Assembly: GCF_000159235.2 (NCBI RefSeq)
Contig: NZ_ACGK02000001.1
Coordinates: forward strand, 910,442-974,441
Direction: 5' to 3'
Length of the DNA: 64,000 nt
Source of the DNA: Fannyhessea vaginae DSM 15829
Lineage (GTDB): Bacteria > Actinomycetota > Coriobacteriia > Coriobacteriales > Atopobiaceae
Shown here: positions 54,660 to 61,116 of the stretch, piece after piece
How positions within the stretch are numbered: position 1 is the stretch's first letter
Layout of the letters: each line of letters opens with the position of its first letter
Program-made: the position numbers and the translations under genes
The notes under the pieces: model-generated
What the model was told of the DNA's origin: nothing
Database searches by the model: none
The model's input: the letters and a program-made list of their open reading frames with translations, nothing else

Positions 54660-56393
54660 TTATTCGAGCGAGAAAATCACAGGATAAAGCGGTTGCTCTC
54701 CGCGTTGTGGATCTACGTCAAGCGAGGGGAACTTATCTTCTATTTTTTCTACCAGATCGTCAAAGCTTGCTTGATCCATATCTTTACCAGCTAAGATAGT
54801 TAAGGTATCGCTTTCTTCTTCGTCCATCATACGAGCAATAACTTCAAGCGTTACGCTGCATACGTCGTGCCCAACCACATCGATGGAACCACAGGCAATA
54901 CCCATAACATCGCCTACGTGGATAGGCGTACCATCAGACGCAGAAGAATCGCGAACAGCACAGGTTATCTCGCCATCTCTAATGAGGGAAAGTTGATCGG
55001 TCATTTGTGACACAAGTTCATCAAAATCTTTACTCAAATCAACGCAGAACATACAAGAAAATGCCTGCAGAACGCTTTTAGTGGGAACAACTTTTGCAAC
55101 GCAAGAAGTAACTGCCTGAACAGCTGCTTCGGCAGCCATACGAATATTAGAATTGTTAGGCAATACAACTACCTGACGAGCATGGGTAGCCTCGATAGCT
55201 TTAAGGATATCGGCCGTAGAGGGATTCATGGTTTGGCCGCCAGAGATAATTTGGTCAACACCTAATGATGTAAGAATTTCTGCTTGGCCACTACCAGCTG
55301 CAACCGCAACAAAGCCTACGTCCTTTAACGGTGCATTAGAAGCAGCTGCCGCTGACGTTGTAGCTCCAGCGACAAAATCATCACCGTGAACAAGAACTTT
55401 GTCATCGCGGATGGCGTCTGTTCGTTCGTGAGCCTCTAGATCCATATTGTGTACAAACACGTTATATATTTGGCCGCGATGCAGCATGTGGCGCAAAACA
55501 TAATCGGGACGATTAGTGTGAACATGAATCTTATAATCGGGATAACTTCCTACCAAAAGTTCGCAGTCACCTTGGGACGCAAGGAATTTAAGATGAGTTT
55601 CGGGGTTAAAGTCTTCTAAATCGGCATGGAACAAAAACTCGGTGCAATAACGATACTGAGAGCCTTCCCAATCTTCGTTAACGGCAATATCAACCGCATT
55701 TGATACGTGGGCTTTAGCGTCTTTGGTATCTTGGGTATCTTGGGTATCTACCGTAGTCTTAAAATTGGTAAGCTGCTGATCTTTACCGTTATAAGCATTC
55801 ACAAAGGCTTCGATAAAAGTTGCAAAACCAAAAGCACCCGAATCCACTACCCCATTCTCTTTTAGAACAGGCAATAAATCGGGCGTGCGCGCAACGGATT
55901 CATATGCTTCAACCACAATTGCATCAAGGAGCTCTTGCTTGGTTGCGTGTTTTTGCTCAAGCTTATCGGCACAAAGCGACACGTCTTTTAAAACGGTAAG
56001 AATGGTGCCTTCAACGGGCTTTCTTACAGCCTTAAATGCAACTTTTACGCCATTTCGCAAGGCTTTTGCAATGTCTTCGACGCTTAGAGCTTCGTCCGTT
56101 GCGCCAACAAGGCCTTCACTAATACCACGCAAAATTTGGCTGGTAATAACGCCAGAATTACCGCGCGCGCCCATAAGTGATCCGTGCGTAATTGCATGAG
56201 CTATATCTTCCATCGACGCATCTTGAGGCAGGTCTTCCACCTCTTTTACCACGGTTTGAAGAGTAAGCGACATGTTTGTTCCCGTATCTCCGTCGGGAAC
56301 GGGGAATACGTTAAGCTTGTTAATTTCATCGGCTTTGTTTGCAACCGCTTGAGCTGCAACGGGAAAGCAAGTACGAATCACATGAGAAATCAT
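54660..56393 (-). CDS. FakA-like fatty acid kinase (DhaL/DAK2 domain)
   Basis: 577 aa. N-terminal DhaL domain with NVFPVPDGDTGTNMSLTL (metal/ATP Asp residues) and LMGARGNSGVITSQILRG; the middle has a Cys-containing linker and the C-terminus a DegV-like region. This is the layout of FakA, which phosphorylates FakB-bound fatty acids. A repetitive DTQDTQDTKDAK segment sits in the linker. It is flanked by asp23 and recG, the same neighbours as yloU-yloV-recG in Firmicutes; no FakB gene is in the window. Confidence 0.87.
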   Translation of the reverse strand: MISHVIRTCFPVAAQAVANKADEINKLNVFPVPDGDTGTNMSLTLQTVVKEVEDLPQDASMEDIAHAITHGSLMGARGNSGVITSQILRGISEGLVGATDEALSVEDIAKALRNGVKVAFKAVRKPVEGTILTVLKDVSLCADKLEQKHATKQELLDAIVVEAYESVARTPDLLPVLKENGVVDSGAFGFATFIEAFVNAYNGKDQQLTNFKTTVDTQDTQDTKDAKAHVSNAVDIAVNEDWEGSQYRYCTEFLFHADLEDFNPETHLKFLASQGDCELLVGSYPDYKIHVHTNRPDYVLRHMLHRGQIYNVFVHNMDLEAHERTDAIRDDKVLVHGDDFVAGATTSAAAASNAPLKDVGFVAVAAGSGQAEILTSLGVDQIISGGQTMNPSTADILKAIEATHARQVVVLPNNSNIRMAAEAAVQAVTSCVAKVVPTKSVLQAFSCMFCVDLSKDFDELVSQMTDQLSLIRDGEITCAVRDSSASDGTPIHVGDVMGIACGSIDVVGHDVCSVTLEVIARMMDEEESDTLTILAGKDMDQASFDDLVEKIEDKFPSLDVDPQRGEQPLYPVIFSLE

Positions 56394-56429
56394 ATCAGTG
56401 GAATTCCTTTAATTCATAGACGGTTATCC

Positions 56430-56699
56430 AATACTTGAGCAGGTGCGGGCGCGGTACGCGTGCACGTATTGCGCGCGGTTGGTGCGCTGGTACGGCGCTT
56501 GTGCGCTTTGCGATGCTTGTGGCGCTTTGCACGATTTTCGCGCTGTTTGCAGCAATACGCTCCAAGCAAGAAGTGCAAGGTCACCGCGAGCGACGCGGTG
56601 GTGCAACTCGTGGCGCGTAAGCACAGGCACGCGACGAACCCGTGCGTAAGGCGTGCAGCAGACGCGTTATTGCTGCAAGCGCACACCTGCAACACGCGG
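56430..56699. other. GC-rich spacer between asp23 and the FakA-like gene
   Basis: About 270 bases far richer in G+C than the flanks, dense in GCGC and TGCG steps, starting at the asp23 stop. The rarity of stop codons opens several overlapping frames on both strands, but none has family motifs or a ribosome site, so they are not genes. The ribosomal protein L28 gene often found near here is absent. Confidence 0.6.
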
Positions 56700-57041
56700 T
56701 CAGGCGCGCATGCCTTCAATAAATACACGAACTTCTACATCGCTAAGCTCGGCAATCTTTTTTAAGATAAATTGAGTAGCACTGATTAAATTTTTAGAAA
56801 CCGAAACCAGGTTGACTCCTTGCTCAACAATGACGTGCAGCGATACAACTGGATGGTCGTCTTTAGTTTCTACGTCTACACCTTTACGTAAGCGATACAT
56901 GGGTAAGAGATGCATTATGCCGTCTTGCTGGTCGAGAGCAGCCATTCCCACTACACCGTAGCATTCAAGAGCTGCATGACCTACCAAATCGGCAATGCAA
57001 TCGTTTGAAACTTTAAGCGTTCCACAAACGACTTGTGACAT
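56700..57041 (-). CDS. Asp23/Gls24 family envelope stress response protein
   Basis: 113 aa. Starts at MSQVVCGTLKVSND with GAGGAGAC upstream; an earlier ATG at 57098 has no such site. LVGHAALECYGVVGMA and VSLHVIVEQGVNLVSVSKNL are typical of the Asp23 fold. Members are linked to cell-wall stress and to FakA (YloU-YloV pairing). Function here is unknown. Confidence 0.88.
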   Translation of the reverse strand: MSQVVCGTLKVSNDCIADLVGHAALECYGVVGMAALDQQDGIMHLLPMYRLRKGVDVETKDDHPVVSLHVIVEQGVNLVSVSKNLISATQFILKKIAELSDVEVRVFIEGMRA

Positions 57042-57171
57042 ACGAAAGTCTCCTCTCGTCTTAAGCATGTTTACATATAGCAATTGTAACGCATTCATTC
57101 AATAATCTTAAGGAACTATTTTTAAATAGTGGGGTTATAGGCTTTTACCTAAGAAATACCATATATTCTGC

Positions 57172-57217
57172 GTGGTTGGGCGCAAGCGTGGTTGGGCGCA
57201 AGCGTTGTTGGGCGCAA
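57172..57217. repeat. 16-bp tandem repeat at the island border
   Basis: GTGGTTGGGCGCAAGC occurs at 57172-57187 and 57188-57203, followed by a diverged partial copy GTTGTTGGGCGCAA to 57217. It sits in a GC-rich stretch just before the AT-rich defence region. Confidence 0.8.
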
Positions 57218-57737
57218 TGGATCTGGCTTTTAGGGGTTTGGTGGGAACGTGGGCGGTGAAGTTGGCGCGCCGTTGCTGAGTGTAGCTTGGTGTCGCGGGT
57301 GGCTTGATTCCATGCCGTCTAGGGGCTGCGACGGCGCTTTCGAGCAAGGTTTTATAAAACATTCTGCTTAATATTCGAAAAAATTTTTGTAAACACTGAC
57401 AGCTCTCTTGGACATAACTCACGAGAACTTTAACGTAGTTTTGCTATGCGCCATGCGTTTTAAGCGCAATATTCAAGCAGAACCTAAAAGTTAGTTAGGT
57501 CAAGTCCTAAAAGGTGTGTAGGGTCGTTCACGAAACCCGTTTCTACTGCCCTTACGTTCAACCGTTCTTTCAATAGCGCCACTATCTGATATATGCGTTC
57601 AACTTAGTTTTGGAAGAATACCTGTGTTTTATTTAGTGTTCGGCGTGAGTCTGAAATTAAACAAATTAAGCGAAATTAAGACCTGTACTCTTTCCAACAG
57701 CGTTGAGAGTATTGTCTTACATCAAGGGCTGTATGGG
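57218..57737. other. Non-coding border region, no gene recognised
   Basis: GC-rich to about 57340, AT-rich thereafter. A minus-strand frame (57135-57422) and a plus-strand frame (57624-57839) lack ribosome sites and family motifs, and the second runs through the RNA gene below. No tRNA or clear attachment-site duplication was found. Confidence 0.45.
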
Positions 57738-57766
57738 TTGATTTTTAATTGTATCATGATACAATT
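57738..57766 (+). promoter_or_regulatory. Promoter with embedded perfect palindrome, for the AbiF-linked RNA
   Basis: TTGATT (57738-57743), 16 bases and TACAAT (57760-57765). A perfect 20-bp palindrome, AATTGTATCATGATACAATT, spans 57747-57766 and covers the spacer and the -10 box, so a dimeric repressor bound there would block the polymerase. Confidence 0.65.
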
Positions 57767-57771
57767 ATGTC

Positions 57772-57833
57772 AACAGAACCTCTCCACGCTTAATGCAGTT
57801 CTTCTGCATGCGGACCACGGAGAGGGCTTTTTT
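57772..57833 (+). ncRNA. Candidate small structured RNA (antitoxin-like) upstream of the AbiF-like gene
   Basis: About 60 nt. CCTCTCC (57779-57785) pairs with GGAGAGG (57819-57825); inside, CGC (57787-57789) pairs with GCG (57810-57812), and ATGCAG (57793-57798) pairs with CTGCAT (57804-57809) around TTCTT. The run CTTTTTT ends at 57833, as in a Rho-independent terminator. The whole unit lies between a clear promoter and the gene, 18 bases before its ATG. AbiF-type proteins are known, by recall, to be paired with small RNA antitoxins; the function here is inferred. It could instead be a leader attenuator. Confidence 0.6.
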
Positions 57834-57851
57834 GTATGAAAGAGTACACAT

Positions 57852-58733
57852 ATGAAATTGAAACCAGCCTTAACGTATAATCAACAAATTGCAAAACTGG
57901 TAAACGATCATCATCTAAAAATATCTGACACCAAATTTGCAGAAAAAATTTTAATGAGGGTCAACTATTACAGACTTTCTGGTTACGGCATCGGGCTTAA
58001 AAATACTAATAACAAGGAGTATTATCAAGATACTGTTAGCATAGAACAGCTATTTAATCTTTATTGCTTTGATAGCCAATTTAAAAATGATCTAATGCGA
58101 ACTATCGAGCAAATTGAAATAGAACTTAGAACTCAGATTGCCTATTGCTTATCTATCAAATATGGTCCTGATGTATTGATGAGTGAGACTAATTTTGTTT
58201 ACAAGACTAATAAACAAGGACAATCTATATACTCTATTATCATAAACAACTTAAATAAGGAAATTGAACGACAAAAAAATAAACCGTTTGTTAAACATCA
58301 CATAGAAAAATATGATCGTCAATTTCCTATATGGGTTTCTGTGGAATTAATGTCTTTTGGGAGTTTATCTTCATTGTTTAGCATTCTAAAAGCTGAAGAT
58401 CAAAAAAATATATCTCGCTATTACAATACTGAACCTAGATTTCTAAAAAACTGGATTTTATGTTTAGTAGAAGTAAGAAATATTTGCGCGCACTATACCA
58501 GACTTTACAATATGCCCTTAAAAGAAAATCCTCGCCTTTATAAAGAGAATCTCCGATATAGAAAGGAACAGAATAAAATATTTCCTGTCCTCTTAATCAT
58601 TAAAAGAATGCTAAAGGCAAATGAACAGTGGTCTTCCCTTTTGAAAGATCTGAAAAATACGTTTGTCAAGTACAAAGGTTCATTTGAATTCGCTTTTATG
58701 GGATTTCCGCAAGATTGGGAAGAGATTCTTTAA
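57852..58733 (+). CDS. Abi_2/AbiF-like HEPN abortive-infection protein
   Basis: 293 aa. VNYYRLSGYGIGLK at 37-50 is the Abi_2 signature, followed by a helical domain (LMRTIEQIEIELRTQIAYCL). EVRNICAHYTRLYN holds the HEPN RNase motif RX4H (Arg209-His214). Such proteins cut RNA in response to phage and are related to Cas13 ancestors. The gene is AT-rich relative to its neighbours. The ribosome site is weak (GAAAGAG eight bases away), and a short frame from ATG 57836 overlaps the start, which may limit translation. Confidence 0.85.
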   Translation: MKLKPALTYNQQIAKLVNDHHLKISDTKFAEKILMRVNYYRLSGYGIGLKNTNNKEYYQDTVSIEQLFNLYCFDSQFKNDLMRTIEQIEIELRTQIAYCLSIKYGPDVLMSETNFVYKTNKQGQSIYSIIINNLNKEIERQKNKPFVKHHIEKYDRQFPIWVSVELMSFGSLSSLFSILKAEDQKNISRYYNTEPRFLKNWILCLVEVRNICAHYTRLYNMPLKENPRLYKENLRYRKEQNKIFPVLLIIKRMLKANEQWSSLLKDLKNTFVKYKGSFEFAFMGFPQDWEEIL

Positions 58734-58749
58734 GTGCTGGTCTAAATTA

Positions 58750-58769
58750 CCCTAAATTTAAATTTAGGG
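58750..58769. repeat. Perfect 20-bp palindrome after the AbiF-like gene
   Basis: CCCTAAATTTAAATTTAGGG is a perfect self-complementary sequence 16 bases past the stop. No T-run follows. It could be a protein-binding site or a weak terminator. The rest of 58770-58940 holds no gene. Confidence 0.55.
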
Positions 58770-58940
58770 AAGAGTACTATTCTATCTGCGAAAGAAGATG
58801 AGGAGACAGCCAAATATGCATTTCAAATTAATTAAAATAAACAAAGAGTGCGAATTAAAGCTTGTCGAATGATTAATGAATGAAAATTGACCCAACAAAT
58901 ATTTAGACAAGGATTTTGTTAGACTACTGTAAAAAAGGCT

Positions 58941-58969
58941 TTGGTTGTCATTGACCTGTTGTTTATAAT
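58941..58969 (+). promoter_or_regulatory. Promoter for the zinc-ribbon/Vsr-like gene
   Basis: TTGGTT (58941-58946), 17 bases and TATAAT (58964-58969), 38 bases before the GTG start at 59008. Good spacing and a perfect -10 box. Confidence 0.6.
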
Positions 58970-59007
58970 GGTTTAAAAGGTAATTTATAGAAAAGATAGA
59001 GTCTAGC

Positions 59008-60567
59008 GTGAGCAGAAAAGTTTTACGAACTAAAGAAGAACTAGAAAGTATTTTAACTTCTGGTGGGTTAGAGTTAGCTGAAAGCTATGATTCTTCTAAA
59101 AGTTATCCTAAAAATTTATATCTACTTACTAAGTGCAAGATTTGTAACACTGAAGCACATTATCGTATCGCATACATTATAGAAAAAACTGATTTAGGTG
59201 AATCTGTCTGTAGAGCATGCTATTGGAATGCGTGGATGAGGTCGAGTCATCCAATTGTTCATATAACTTCGGGAAATAGTTTTAATGAATATAGCGCTAT
59301 TGCGAAGGCATATGGATATAAATTGGTGAATGTTCTTAAAGATGGCTCTATAGATAATACTGACACTATTCTCCTTGTTGTATGCAGTAACTGTGGAAAA
59401 CAAACCGTCAAGCGTAGTTCAGATATATCGTTCAAATGTTCCTGCCAAACACATCTTAACACTGCCGCTCATTACGCTCCAAAAATAACGAGAGAAGTTC
59501 TGGAGCCAGAAATAACATATATTCAGAAAACTTTTTTATCAATTAAAGAGGCTAAAAATACGTTATGTGCTGATGTGCCTGAACTATTGGAGGCATGGGA
59601 CGATGAGAGGAGTCCATACGAAACGACAGTATGCCCCACCAATTGGAGTGGTATGTGTCCGGGGGATGGACAATATCGATTTAAGTGTAAGCACGGCCAT
59701 CATCCATATGCTTATCCATATACTTATTTAGAATTGGGTTGTCCAGCATGTAGAAGCCAAGCAACTCGTGGTACTGGTCTGTTTTTGACAGATACGAATC
59801 CAGAAATAGCCTCTGAGTGGTTAAGAGAGAAAAACGGTGTTTATACACCTTACAATATAAGAGATAACAGCAAGAGATCAGTATGGTGGAAGTGTATGGT
59901 TTGTAGCTATGAATGGCAGGCTACTCCTAGGGATAGACAAAGAAAAGATGGGCAAATGTGTCCTAACTGTGGGAAAATTCAGGGATCAATAGCTTGGATT
60001 TATCCTAAATTAGCTGAACAATGGGACCCCTCGAATTCCGATAGCCCTTGGTGTGTTCGCCCTAGTACAAAACTAAATGTTCCACCTTTATGGGTATGTG
60101 AAAACAATCATACTCATATATATAGAGCAACCGTAGTTTCTAGAATCCATGGCGCTGGATGCCCTGAATGCACAGATTCTCATAAATCAAGAATTGAACT
60201 GAAATACTTTGATGCTGTTCAGAAAAAGATAAGAACAGCTCGTTCTGGAGCTAGATACAACTTTAATAATTTTTCCTATAATTGGTCCATTGATATCTCG
60301 TTTTGCATTCACGGTCAAAAATTTGCCATAGAATATGATGGCGAATACTGGCATAAAGGAAGAAGAGATGTGGATAAGCGAAAATCTTCAGAGTTATTGG
60401 ATGCAGGGTTCATTGTTATAAGAATTAGAGAAGCTAATCTTCCATCACTGTATATTCAATCCCCTTCTTACTATGAGATTTTTGTGCCCGCTAATGATAG
60501 TGATTTTGAAAATAATAAAGAACGTTTGATAACCTGCATTACGCGCATTTTTACTGATCAAATGTAA
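59008..60567 (+). CDS. Multi-zinc-ribbon (DUF4379-like) protein with C-terminal Vsr-like nuclease domain
   Basis: 519 aa, GTG start with only a weak ribosome site. Several CxxC pairs run through residues 45-395 (CKICNTEAH, CSNCGKQ, CPACRSQ, CMVCSYEW, CPNCGKIQG, CPECTDSH). The middle repeats of the type NPEIASEWLREKNGVYTPYN followed by WWKCMVCSYEWQATPRDR match DUF4379 treble-clef domains. The last 100 residues (YNWSIDISF, then IEYDGEYWHKGRRDVDKRKS and GFIVIRIRE) resemble Vsr/PD-(D/E)xK endonucleases. Such proteins occur in defence islands. Nicking or cleavage activity is inferred; target unknown. Confidence 0.72.
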   Translation: MSRKVLRTKEELESILTSGGLELAESYDSSKSYPKNLYLLTKCKICNTEAHYRIAYIIEKTDLGESVCRACYWNAWMRSSHPIVHITSGNSFNEYSAIAKAYGYKLVNVLKDGSIDNTDTILLVVCSNCGKQTVKRSSDISFKCSCQTHLNTAAHYAPKITREVLEPEITYIQKTFLSIKEAKNTLCADVPELLEAWDDERSPYETTVCPTNWSGMCPGDGQYRFKCKHGHHPYAYPYTYLELGCPACRSQATRGTGLFLTDTNPEIASEWLREKNGVYTPYNIRDNSKRSVWWKCMVCSYEWQATPRDRQRKDGQMCPNCGKIQGSIAWIYPKLAEQWDPSNSDSPWCVRPSTKLNVPPLWVCENNHTHIYRATVVSRIHGAGCPECTDSHKSRIELKYFDAVQKKIRTARSGARYNFNNFSYNWSIDISFCIHGQKFAIEYDGEYWHKGRRDVDKRKSSELLDAGFIVIRIREANLPSLYIQSPSYYEIFVPANDSDFENNKERLITCITRIFTDQM

Positions 60568-60682
60568 GATGGTCTCCTTTGAGCATTAGAACAACAAAAA
60601 GCTAAACTCTGTTTAACTAAGAAATAGCACTAAGCCTTTTTGATCCAAGTGAACAGAGACACAAAAAGACAGGAAACCATCT
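60567..60682. repeat. Inverted repeat spanning two convergent stop codons
   Basis: AGATGGTCTCCT (60567-60578) and AGGAAACCATCT (60671-60682) pair at 11 of 12 positions around 92 bases. One arm starts in the stop of the Vsr-like gene; the other includes the end of the membrane-protein stop codon. Confidence 0.5.
60596..60617 (-). terminator. Terminator for the minus-strand mod-res-membrane operon
   Basis: On the minus strand GTTAAAC (60617-60611) pairs with GTTTAGC (60607-60601), one G-U, 3-base loop, then TTTTTG. It lies about 65 bases after the stop of the last gene. Confidence 0.55.
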
Positions 60683-61103
60683 AATTTACATTTCTAGTAA
60701 CGTTATATGTAGTTTCAGGATCGTCTTCGTAGTAGTATTCTATTTTAACAGCGTCAAGATCACCACCATCAACTTGTGCAATTAAAATTTTAAAACTATC
60801 TCCGTTGCCTACATATTTAGGCATCTGATTATTGTTTATAAGTAAACCAGCAGCTTCTTCAGGAATCGCTTTAATTACTGTAACTAGTGAGTTACGTCCA
60901 GAAGTGTTGGTAATTTCGTAGCAAGCTCCTTCAACTCGGACGAGTTTACTCCAAGGTGATGGAGCTAGTTGTTTTTGTAACTCCAGTGCTTTCCGTGCGA
61001 TTTTATTTGCTTCGTCAGCTTTTCGTGCTAATTGGTATGAAAAGAAAACAGCAATTCCCGAAATCACTAGTGAGGCTACAGAAATAAATAATTCGTTTGG
61101 CAT
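60681..61103 (-). CDS. One-helix membrane protein of unknown function in the R-M locus
   Basis: 140 aa, not recognised. One N-terminal membrane helix (FISVASLVISGIAVFFSYQL) is followed by a helical segment rich in Ala and Lys (KADEANKIARKALELQKQL) and a small beta-rich domain. It begins 13 bases after the res stop, so it is probably co-transcribed with mod and res. Similar small anchored proteins occur beside defence genes, but no role is known. Confidence 0.65.
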   Translation of the reverse strand: MPNELFISVASLVISGIAVFFSYQLARKADEANKIARKALELQKQLAPSPWSKLVRVEGACYEITNTSGRNSLVTVIKAIPEEAAGLLINNNQMPKYVGNGDSFKILIAQVDGGDLDAVKIEYYYEDDPETTYNVTRNVN

Positions 61104-61116
61104 TTTACCTCGAGTC

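Noticed and set aside
56414..56765. Five overlapping frames on both strands in the GC-rich spacer
   Set aside because: They arise from the lack of stop codons in GC-rich DNA. The translations are Cys/Arg/Ala-rich, without motifs or ribosome sites.
57135..57422. 95-codon minus-strand frame at the island border
   Set aside because: Overlaps the 16-bp tandem repeat, has no ribosome site, and its composition is not protein-like.
57624..57839. 71-codon plus-strand frame upstream of the AbiF-like gene
   Set aside because: Runs through the promoter, palindrome and stem-loop of the small RNA; no ribosome site. The RNA structure explains the sequence better.
57100..57850. Integrated element with tRNA attachment site
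   Set aside because: No tRNA end, integrase or direct-repeat pair was found in the window; the other island edge lies outside it.
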